In this document: one piece after another, positions 24,501 to 36,500 of the stretch
How positions within the stretch are numbered: position 1 is the stretch's first letter
Layout: each line of letters opens with the position of its first letter
From: Ancylostoma caninum
Lineage: Eukaryota > Nematoda > Chromadorea > Rhabditida > Ancylostomatidae
Direction of reading: 5' to 3'
Length of the DNA: 64,000 nucleotides
Assembly (NCBI GenBank): GCA_037903475.1
Contig: JBAJFG010000077.1
Coordinates: 186,001-250,000 of the forward strand
Position numbers and translations under genes: made by a program
The notes under the pieces: model-generated
Told to the model about the DNA's origin: nothing
Database searches by the model: none
Seen by the model: only the letters and a program-made list of their open reading frames with translations

Positions 24501-27500
24501 AAAATTCATCCATTTGTGTTTTTGTTGATGATCTCTTGTGTCTCACTATGGAAGAGACAAACACACTTGAAACCAGCTTACCCGCCCTTCGTGTAGATGA
24601 CAATGATTTTCTGCTAGCTTCTCCTTTATTTTATTTTTGTGAAATGTTTAATGGTTCAATTAGACTTTTCTTATATCAATATCACAAATGTTCTTGTATT
24701 TGTCTTCTTTTTTCCGTTACGTACAAAAAAAAAACGAGTGCTGTACCTGACTGTTCAATTCCCATTTATCTCGCCATGGTCAATCAAGCTTTTGGGAAGG
24801 GATTGAATGCAAAACGTACATAAGCCAATCCTGATGTTGAGGCTCAGAAAACGAGCAAGGATGATAAGTTACAGCAGACAGCCAAAGTGCAGGGGGAAGA
24901 TTTTCTGACAATTGGAGCCCCTTGTATTTTTATGCGAAAATGAAGCTATTTCCAACATATACGCAATACAATATGACATCGCAAGAAGCAATTGTATCGA
25001 AGACATTAGTGAAAAGTGCTCCGACTCGCTTTGGGCGAGCTTCACAACTGTCTGCTTCTTCTGGCTACATATGATGAGAACATCTGCAAAGTACTTGCAA
25101 AGCGGGAATTTAGGCGACTCGCTAAAGGCCAGTCAGGACACTTGTATATGATGGTCTAGATGGTTTTATTTCCAAAATTTTTGTCGCACGAATCCTCAGA
25201 GTCGTGGAGACCCAAGTTTTTTTTCGGTCTTCCTGGCAGACTTTGAATCCACGGCTTCAAGCAAGCCTCACTCAGGTAGACAAGTCCTGCAGGGCTTCCT
25301 CTACATCGGAGAGCCAGTATAACGACTCCCACGTCGTTATCTCTGATCTGAATCCAAGCTTTAATTCCGAGCCAGAATTCCTGCACTTTAAGAGTCTATG
25401 ACTCATCCTAACAGCAGGAATTCTGACTCGATGAAGAGTCTTTTCGGGCTCTTTGTGCGCGGACTGACTTCTTTCTTTATCTGCAGCTGCACCAGCTGCA
25501 TCAGTCCGCGCACGCCCATTCCATAAACATAGCAATGTCACTTGTGGTTAGTACTTTCAGAGGAAAGCCATCGCTGTATCCTTGCCATATCATTCACTTT
25601 ATGATTGCCTCTCATGCAGCGTATCTTTGCCATTCCCTTTACCAAGGCATTTCATTCACTTTATCAATACCATCTCATCACATTATCAGCATTACCGTTG
25701 TTGTTACCATTACCGTTGTTGTCAGAGTTATTAAAATTGAGATAAAGGTTTAATTACCCAAGTTTGAGGTAGTGGCGCAGAAGCAGTCCCGCGTGGCAAC
25801 TACCAACTAAGGCGAGCTACAACCCAAATCCCGATATTGGTGCATCGGCGGATTCCAAGAATCCCGAACAAAGGAATCCTGAACGACTCAAATCTGCCGA
25901 AAGAGGGAAGTTCCAGCAACTCCGACAACAACTAAAAGGAACTCCGCGCATCTTCCAAACTCGGACGACGTACCATCTGGATCGATATTCTCCTGTCTCA
26001 AGTGTCACTCACGCAAGTCTCAGCTCATACAATGGCTAAAAACATCGGAGGAAAGCAAGCCTGGATGACAAGGCAAGGAGGCATTCTGGAGGAAACGGTA
26101 CACCGTATCGAAGAACTTCTGACTCCAACGGACGCTCCAACACCCCATCTAAAAGAGCGAAGGCTTCTTCAAATTCGCCAAGGCATCAAAGAACTAGAAA
26201 TGCGGCGAGCTACATTTGAAAAGGCGCTCGACCTCTTCATGGAGGCGGTGGATGAGAGTGATCTCAGCCCGGACAACGAAGAGAAAGCACAAGCCAACAT
26301 GAATGCCGCGCAAGAAATTCTGGAGAATTCTCTTGCTCTTTCGGTGAAACTTGCGCTACATATGGAAGAATACGAACATGGAGGATCCAGCACCAGTACG
26401 AGACTGGCTGTTGAAACACCAAAACTCGCGCCGTTACCTCTCCCGAAATTCCGAGGTCACCTGTGGGAATGGGACCAATTTTGGGCCATCTTCTCAACAA
26501 CAGTGCACAGCAAAGGAATCAGCAACATCGAGAAGGTGACTTACCTGCTGGAGTCCCTGCAAGGTCCGGCGAAGGACGCAGTGAAAGATCTGCAGATCAC
26601 GTCCGAGAACTACGATCTGGCCATCAACTTGCTGCAACGCAAGTACGGAAACAGAGAGGCCATCGTAGCACGACTGCTGCAGAACCTTCAACAACTGCAC
26701 TCACAGAGCGACCGGATATCCGACCAAGCTCAAGTCTTGGAGAAACTTTTGTCCATCATTTCGCAGCTGGAACAAAAAGGAGAAATGGTCAACACGCAGC
26801 ACATGCAACGGACCATAATGGGAAAGTTCAGTGACGACATTCAGAGAACCATGTTAAAAAAAAACATGCCAGTTCCTCAGACGCATGGACAACCCGGGAA
26901 CTCCTACAACAGCTGGAGGAGTATTTCCACACCGAAGAGGAAATACAGCAAATCAAAGGACCAAAAGCGGAGACAAGCAAAAAACCTCCACCGCGAAGGT
27001 TTTCGCCGAAGAGAACTAGGGATATTCCCACAGGAACTGTCAGGAAATACCCTTGCTTCTACTGTGGTGATCACTCCCCACAGATCTGCCCGAAATACTC
27101 TTCGTACGAACAGAGAATGGAACTCATTCGACAGCGCAACCTCTGCAGGAACTGCGGATCGAGGGATCACACAGTACAGGACTGTCCCAGAAGTACATGT
27201 CGACGATGCAACGAAAAAGGACATCACACTTCCATATGCCGAAAACCTGCGACTCTACCAAACCCCACTCAGCCAAAGCCACCCGAGGCACGGCACCCGA
27301 CACGACAGGAAGCACGACCGGCGAAGAAAACGACGACGAGTCAGAATCTCGCAACGATCGTGGCCAACAAGCAGACAGTCCTACGCACGTCAAGCTCCAT
27401 ACGGAAACCAGAAGGACAAGTGGACTTACTGGTAGGACAAGCACTGATCTGGAATACTCGAATGCAAGAATTCGAAGATGTCCAGATGATTCTTCACACA

Positions 27501-30500
27501 GGAGCGGACCAGTCCTTCATCACAACGGACTACGCTCAACAACTTGGTCTCGAAAACACGGGACACCTCCAGTTGCAGATACGGACATTCGGCAACTCCA
27601 AACCAGTGGGAAAAACGTGACACCACCACGATCGAAATCGAGGACAGAAAAGGAGAGCGACATCACTTCAACGTTGCCAAAATCGATTTCATCGCCGGCC
27701 AAGTGGAACGCAGTCCACTGGATGAAGCAGATACGAAATACCTTGCTGAACACGAAATTCGGCTATCGATTTCCCCAAGGAGTCAGACAATCGAACCACG
27801 CATCCTCCTCGGATGCGGTGACCTGTTCACATTGCTCGGCAACGGCTTCGCCAGCCATCACGATTTACCTTCAGGACTGAAGGTACTCCAGTCAAGGATC
27901 GGAAGCCTCATCACCGGACGAAACACCACAGCGCCCACACGACAGACGAGCCAGCTTCATACTGCTCTGGTAACAGTACAGGACGATGAGGAAGCTGAAC
28001 TCGCTAAGTGGGATCAGTACTGGAGTCTGGATTCGTCAGGTGTTGAGGAATACACAGGACCTCAGACTAACGAACTACGCGAAATCGACAGAAAAGTCTG
28101 GATCCAGTTTCGAGACACTGTCGAACGTCATGACAATGGCTATCACGTACGCCTCCCATGGAAAGAAGACACACAAGACCTACCGGACAATTGGGCAATC
28201 GCATACAATCGCCTCAAAAGTGTACTGGCGAAGCTCAAAGATGAACCTTCACTTCTTTCCCAGTATCACGATACTTTCAAGGATCAATTTTCCAAAGGCA
28301 TCATTGAAGAGGTGAATCCAAAAGCACCACCTGATGGAGATGTAGTGCACTATCTGGCGCACCAGCCGGTGCTGACACCCTCACAAAGACACTACCAAAC
28401 TCAGAGTCGTCTTCGACGGATCGGCACATTTCAAGAATGCCCCGTGTTTGAACGACAAGCTCCACCAAGGCCCAGTAATCTTGCCGTCCCTCATCGACAT
28501 GCTCGCACGTTTCCGAATCGGCAACGTTGCCATCATCAGCGATGTGGAAAAGGCATTTCTTCAAGTGCATCTGCAAGCAAAGGATCGAGACGCTACCCGT
28601 TGTCTCTGGATAAGAGACATCAGCGCCCCGTTAAGCGAGCAAAACATGATCATATACAGGTTCACTCGTGTCACGTTTGGACTAAAATCGTCACCGTTCC
28701 TACTTGGCGCGACAATACTTGAACATCTGAGCCATGCTGAGGACCAGGAAATGGCGGATACCATCAAGAATAACGTGTATGTGGACAACCTGTTGATGAC
28801 CGCCAGTACACCCGACAAAGCACTGGAAAAGTGCGAAAAAGCACGGAAGCTTTTCGCCGAGATCAATATGAATCTTCGCGAATTCCGGACAAACTCAAAC
28901 GAAGTCAACGACAGATTGCCAGAAACGATTCTGGGAAAATCTATCACGCCCAAAGTACTTGGGATACTGTGGAATTCCGATGATGATACGATGACGATCA
29001 GCTGCCGTTTACCCAGAGAAACCACAAATCACGAAACGAACGATTTCGGAGCAAGTGGCGGCAGTCTACGATCCCATGGGATGGATGACACCACTAACCC
29101 TCCTTCCAAAGCTATTCCTGCAACAGTTGTGGAAACACGAATACAAATGGGACCAAGAGTTATCTGAAGATCATCAACGCGAATGGAAAAACATCACTGC
29201 ACAAGTACAGGGCTTCACCAGAAATTTGCCTCGACGCATCTGTGATGATTCTACATCAGCAACGGCCTACCTAGTCGCATTTTCGGATGCAAGCAAAAAT
29301 GCGATGGCAGCTTGCGTGTATCTCGTGTGCGAAGGAAGTTCAGCATTGGTCATTGCGAAGTCCAAGCTTCCTTCGATCAAAGACAACCCGACAATACCGT
29401 AACTCGAGATCAACGCGCTTACCATGGCCACTCGTCTCGTCAACACAGTCTTTCACGCCATAGGCAGCAAGGTCACCATTTCTGCCATCATGATCTTCTC
29501 CGACTCAGAGATCGCACTGAGCTGGTTAGCCAATCCCCATCCAGACCAGAAAGCTGGAGTCCTGGTTCGCAACCGCACAGCGGAGATCAGACGAATCGCT
29601 GATGACCTCAAAAGGACAGGACCCCTCGTCAAATTTGGCTACGTTAAGACCGATCTCAATCCGGCTGACTGTGCGACTCGTGGCCTCACCAGAGATGACC
29701 TGAATAAACATTTGTGGTGGACCGGACCTGACTTCCTCGTCAAGGAACAGCAAGCATGGCCCCAATGCCACGAACTTGTCACAGTCGAAACACACGAGGA
29801 CATCCTTCCCAACCACACACCCTGTGTCTGCACAGCTGCACAAGTTCAACACACGGACAAGGAAGAGCCGATAGACTGGACCAGACATTCGTCCATGTCA
29901 CGCGCAGTTTCAGCGTTTGCCTACGCCCTACGATGGCTCCAAAGGCTCATCGAACGCGTTAATCCAGACCTCCAGTCACGTCTACTCGAACGTTTCCCAA
30001 CACTTCACACCCGCTATGATGACAACTTCATCACGGTACAGGAACGTCGTGATGCGATGAAGATCCTCATACGCTGTCACCAAAGGGTACACGTCGCAAA
30101 TGGCATCAACTATTCTAAGGACAGACTTTTTCCAGTCACAGATCACGATGGCCTCATTCGATGCCGAGGACGTCTTCAGCAATCCGACCTCTCAGAAGCA
30201 GGCAAATCCCCTCTCCTACTGGGAGCAAATACACCCATGGCATCCTTGGTCATACGAGAGGCCCACAGGCCTCACCATTTGGCAACTGCTCACACGATGG
30301 CACGGGTTCGCGAAAAGTACTGGATACCGCAGCTACGACGACAAGTACAGAAGATTCTTCGCAGATGCGTTCCTTGTCAGCGTATGAACAATCGCCCATT
30401 CCGTTACCCACAACTGCCAGATTTGCCCGCACGAAGGGTTACCAGAAGCAGGCCATTCCAGCATGTTGGCATCGACTACTTTGGTCCGCTTACCATCAAA

Positions 30501-33500
30501 GCAGGAGAAACGGGGACATCCAAAGCATATGGCATCATCCTCACGTGCACAACAACAAGACTTCTCCACTTGGAAACGGTGTCAGACATGACTACGGAGA
30601 GCCTAATCAATGCACTGCGACGGTTTTTCGCTCGCAGAGGTGTACCAGAAACAGTCACCTCGGACAATGCCCCATACTTCCTCTTAGGAGACCAAATCCT
30701 CCACGGATCAGCAGAACGGGTCGCACAAGACACCACCCTGGCCAGAACAATGGCAACCAAAGGGATCCTCTGGAAAACCATCACGCCATACGCACCATGG
30801 CAGGGTGCCTTCTATGAAAGACTCATAAAATCTGTGAAACACTCACTGTATAAGAGCCTCGGCAAAGAAGTGGTCAGTCTTGAAAGGCTCTATACTCTTC
30901 TCGTGGAAATTGAGGGAACACTCAATACTCGCCCTCTCACCTACCAGGAAGAACTGTGGGAAGATCAGCCAGTCATTCGACCAATTGACTTCATCCAACG
31001 AGATATGGTTGTCACGTTCCCACTCGAAGGCCTCAAGGACACGTCAGAGGACCCAGACTATTACCCCACAGAGGAACTGCTCCAGTTACGCACGAGAAAG
31101 CAGGCTGAAGATGCCCTACGAAGCTCACACGAGCTTACGGAGAGATTCTGGAAAATCTGGAGAGAACAATACCTGGGAGCGCTAAGAGAACAACACACGA
31201 GATACCTAGCTGGAGGCAGAGGATCACCACAATTGCCCACGGTAGACACAGTTGTTCTAGTAGCTGATCCCAATCAACCAAGGAATACGTGGAAACTGGG
31301 CAGAATCACCGAAGTCAAGAGCAATCATGAGAGGGTCGTGAGGGAAGTGGAACTTGTACTTCCCAATCGGAGAGTGATCCGTAGACCCATCAACTTGCTC
31401 GTTCCCTTGGAACTGGATGACACATCCCACGCAGAAGGTCAGGACATTGTCGACCACACCGGGGAAGTACCAGAGCAAACAGTGGAAGTACCCGAGCACA
31501 CGGAGGAACTACCACAGAATGACATTCCCCTGCTCGATGTCAATACGGAACCCCCCAACCACGATTCAGAACGACGATACCACCTTCGCAACCGACCGCG
31601 ACCGAACTATAGGCAGCTAAATCGAGGACTAATTCCGACTATGATTTACCTATGCTGTCTTACAAACCTCTGCGGAACACTCAGCGCCCAGTCGGTGGAA
31701 TCGCCAGTACGACTGGATCTGGCCACGGCCTCAGGAAGTATTCAATGCACGACGGAGGGAATTCTTATTGAAACCAACCAAATCGACAGTTATGAGCTCT
31801 GCGCAGAAGACTTCTGCGTGGTACGTGGGAATTCCCCACAAAAGGAGATGATACATCTCCCGCCGGAGATCACCTTGCACGTACACACTGTGCATTTGAA
31901 GGTGTCCTATCAAGGAAAGATGAAAATCCTGGACACTCAGTGCCCTGCAACCCCTTTTTGCGACCACGTGGAGTGCTGGTTCTGCACAGCCAATCTGTTC
32001 AACCCAGAATGCAATCCACGCGCTGTTATCATAACGATCGCGATAATCATCTACGGCATTGTAGCAATACTCTACACCTTCTGCTACGTACCTGTAGTTG
32101 TCGGACTACCTATCAGAGTAGTCTTCATCATCGCCATGACGTTGCAGCGCTGGGAAAGTAGCCTACAGCTGCTATAGGTCCATGCGGAAAACCGTTCGCC
32201 AACGCGCGGATGGACGAAGATCAACTACAGGATTCGTGCCTCTCATACTTGTCATCTCGGCCGTACACCTCGCTCAAGCATGCCAAAACGTGGACGTGTT
32301 TGAAATGCGAGCCACCACTTGCGTGAAATCGTCAGACGAAAACGAAACCTGCACGTTTGACACAACTCAAATGCTCAAGATGAACACCTTCCATCGTGAC
32401 GCATGCTTCCGCATCCAAAAACAAGGAACCCTACTCAAGGAGATACGTCTGGAATGGATACGTCTCCAGCTAATTTGTGACAAACAAACAGACATGTTCA
32501 CCAGACATACCATCCAGCGAGTAGTGGACGCGAAGAGATGTCCCCGTTCTGGAAGCTGTAGGGGCGACAAATGTGCGGACATCAATACCACAGCAATAAT
32601 TCCAGAACTCAGTCAAGGAAACGCCTTTCCGGAGATAACCTATTGCGTGGAGAGCTGTGGAGGCCCAGGATGTGGCTGTTTCTACATCAGCAGTGGATGC
32701 CTCTTCTACAGGATCTACGCTACCCCTGTAAACAACGACACATACGAAATTTTCCACTGCCCGAGATGGAGGGAGGAGGCTGTGATACAAAAAACTGTCG
32801 CGCAGCCTCATCAGACCGTGGAGGAAGAAACAGTTATTCTTCAACCAACCATTCCTCAGGAAAGAACGACGATGAAAATGACGCTCAGCTCTGTTACTAT
32901 TACTCCGACTCCCGCACTACAAACTGCGTTCATCACGGACGGGAAAAGTGTGGCAATATGGTCAGACCAGAACTCTCCAACGCTGCATTGCGTTTCCAGG
33001 GAAGCAGCCCAGAACTTGGAATGCGACATGCATACCAACTGTGCATGTCAACCTGCGGAGAACAAAGTCAACTGCGTTTGCGCTGACCAGAACATCACCG
33101 AGGTATTCCAAACGGAACTGCAAAATCGGCTTCCGGTTCGTCGCCCCTGGATAGAGTTTGAGGAACATCAAGGGGGAACGGACCAAGATACCGTCAAGGC
33201 ATTAATACGAAGCCTCTCCACGGCGGAGATCCTTGTGAGCATCAAGGAGGAATTTGACTCCACTGTGAGAGAGGTCACCGATTCCATCTGCACCATAGAA
33301 GACACGACGATCACGGGATGCTACCACTGCTCTCGCGGAGCACTGGCTCAAGTCGTATGCTTTGCTCAGGACCGGGCCACAACGGCATCGGTACAGTGCA
33401 ACGACACTGCCTTTGCTGTCCCTTGTAGCCCCGAAGGATCATCATCGTCCCTTCGCTTCAGCATGAGTACAGCCCAGATCAAAATCTACTGCGAAACTTC

Positions 33501-36500
33501 TTGCGGAAAAACCAAGAAGCCATTTGAGATCACGGGAGTACTTCATTGGACAAAGACGGTACAACTTACAGCGGAGAAAATTCTCGCAGGAGAAAGCAAC
33601 GTCTTCAACGAATGGGTGTTACCAGACATCGGCCACATTGCTAACGTGTTCATGTCGTGGTACAAGTTCACCCTCATCACGACCGCGGTGCTGCTCATAG
33701 CCATTGCCGTCGGCTATCTCTTCATCTGGAATCATGGGTCGCCCATCGTTTTCCTCTGTGCATCTGTTTTGTGTAAAACCATCAGAGGAGTGACTCGATG
33801 CTGGATCAGTGCTGTACTCGGCATCGCCGCATGTCTATGCGGTCGGCAAAACCGGCGGAAACATCCAGCCCTGAAGCAGCTATGACAAAATCGATGTTGC
33901 ATGTTGTACATAGCACTCATTTAACCACTCAAAGCATGATCATGTACACATCACATGTATTCCTCAATACTTTTCAATGTTCAACCCTTTTGTTTAGCAA
34001 CCAGCTCTACATCTACGCTATGACGAAACCGACAGAGATGAAGAAAACCATGGAGAAGAAAAAGAGGCCTAGCCCGCCAGCAATCCCAACAAAATCGTCC
34101 AAGCAGGTACCACACAACCCACGCTCCACTGTGTCCGGAGGGAGTCCAACGACCACCTTACAATCTGCATCTTCCGCGACCGAAGGCGTTCCACCATTTT
34201 CACGAAGGGGAGATGTCGAGAAAGCTTACTACAAGCTATACAGGACTGGAGTATCCCTCATAAGCCTCGTGTGCAACGAGAACGACGCACTGCACAAGGA
34301 GGTGGACGTCGCACGCCAAGAAGGAAAGAACGAACTTGCCGCCATGGTCAAAGACCTGAAGGACCGTCACGAGTCTCAACCAGAGCTCGCACAAATCGCC
34401 CAATTACTGGACAGTCTGCGGGCGAAGGTAGACGCCGACAACACCAAACTTCAGACGCAGATTACGACCTGGAAGGGCGACGTCACGGACAGGATTAACC
34501 ACCTTCTCAAGCTGAAGACGCCTTGCGCCCTCACCAAGGTCGATATGATAAATGCGATGCGTGCTGAATATGATGCCTTCCGAAGTGCGCAGAAAGTTCT
34601 GGAAGAACAACGCCCAATCCCAATCACTGCCGCAGAGCTGAAGCCACTGCATGATCAGTACCAGGACATCTGCACTAGGTTGGATCGCATGGAAGCGATG
34701 ATCACACAATCCCGATCGGACAACGAGACAGCAATGGCGAAGATGCAGCAAATGCTGGAAAACATTCAACGAGGAATGGATGACAATAGCTCAGTTTCGT
34801 CATCGAGGAGCTCACATGCGCCAGCGGAGCAACGTCGACCGTCACCAATAGCTGAGCAACGTCGTACGTCGCCGATAGCTGGTCAACGTCGTCCGTCACC
34901 GGTAGCTGCTCGACGTCGCACGTCTCAGGACCCCAACCACCGATCTTCGCGCCAGGAAAGTAGACGAACACCAAGAACCCGTTCACGATCCAGAATCAAT
35001 CCATCAAGGCAATACGCGAGGACACCTCCACGCCGTCACCCAACACCCTCCAGGGAACACTCGCCTCGGAGGATTCTGAGAGGTGACGCTAGATCTCCAG
35101 TTCAAAGGCGACCTCTGCCCACAACGGAGAGGGAGTACGAAGATGAACTTCACGCCCTGGAGAAGCGCATCCAAGAGATAAACGCAAGGATAGAAATGGA
35201 ATTGCGTTCATCCTCCGAAGGAGCACTACGCCGACTTGAGAGTCTGAGACGGGACAAGAGCGAACTGAAAAAGACGAAAGATTTCTACGAAGAACGTCTG
35301 AACAGAATCCGCCGAGCAACGCAGAGGGACCACAGCGAAAGGAGCAGGAGCCCACACGTACGAGATCAGAGGAGCTCCAGCCAACGACGCCAATGGCAAC
35401 GACCCACGGCCTGGAACGACTACGGCTCTCAACGTTCATCCGCCGCCCGGGGAGTATAACGACTCCCACGTCGTTATCTCTGATCTGAATCCAAGCTTTA
35501 ATTCCGAGCCAGAATTCCTGCACTTTGAGAGTCTATGACTCATCCTAACAGCAGGAATTCTGACTCGATGAAGAGTCTTTTCGGGCTCTTTGTGCGCGGA
35601 CTGACTTCTTTCTTTATCTGCAGCTGCACCAGCTGCATCAGTCCGCGCACGCCCATTCCATAAACATAGCAATGTCACTTGTGGTTAGTACTTCCAGAGG
35701 AAAGCCATCGCTGTATCCTTGCCATATCATTCACTTTATGATTGCCTCTCATGCAGTGTATCTTTGCCATTCCCTTTACCAAGGCATCTCATTCACTTTG
35801 TCAATACCATCTCATCACATTATCAGCATTATCGTTGTTGTTACCATTACCGTTGTTGTTAGAGTTATTAAAATTGAGATAAAGGTTTAATTACCCAAGT
35901 TTGAGGTAGCGGCGCAGAAGCAGTCCCGCGTGGCAACTACCAACTAAGGCGAGCTACAACCCAAATCCCGATAGCCAGTTTGTGACATCCCGATTCAGCA
36001 TTACCAACATGTTCCATCAACACGAGAAGGACGAAGCTTTTCTTGAGGAGGGGGAGGGGGGTGAGGGACTACGAAAGTGAATGAATAGAACGTGTAGTGG
36101 GAGGAGTTGGATGCAACGCGTCTGCCATCAGCAGCATGTCACCTGTCCCACCTTGAAGACAGCACTCACGATAAAAAACGTCCTCGATTTTTTCCTGAAA
36201 TTCTACTCTGGACGCTTCTCTTGTGTCCATAGTAGAGGAAAGACCATGAAAAAAGGCCACGTTTGCGGGAAATACTATGTTGTATTTTGCCAATCCATGT
36301 CCATTTGTACGAGATTAATCGCGTGAAATGGCTGCGGCCGCCGAGGTGCGGCAAAGATCATCGCCATCCGAAAATACTAATCGATCCTTTATCAGCTGAG
36401 AAACACAGCCGCACACGATCAAAGAGAATGGGGCGGGGTTGAGCATGGCGGGCGCATTTGTACATGCGTACGAGTTTTATTACTCGAGTAACTGCACGAT

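Larger units (their letters stand above)
25318..35973 (+). mobile_element. Bel/Pao LTR retrotransposon, 10,656 bp, full length
   Basis: Two 519-bp LTRs (25318-25836 and 35455-35973) flank internal genes in the order gag, protease, RT, RNase H, integrase, envelope-like and a third ORF. A 5-bp target duplication GCCAG lies at 25313-25317 and 35974-35978. LTR ends are TAT and ATA instead of TG/CA. I count 8 differences between the LTRs, all transitions, so about 98.5% identity and a fairly recent insertion. Gag-Pol is nonetheless disrupted by at least four frameshifts and one stop. It sits in sense orientation in the ENPP intron. Family assignment rests on the DUF1759-type Gag, the Pao-type peptidase, the H2C2 and DDE integrase, and the C-terminal DUF5641-like domain. 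Confidence 0.95.

Noticed and set aside
33798..34019. N-terminal extension of the third retrotransposon ORF overlapping env
   Set aside because: Frame is open, but the acceptor at 33,997 and the ATG at 34,020 give a better start; the overlap is probably chance.
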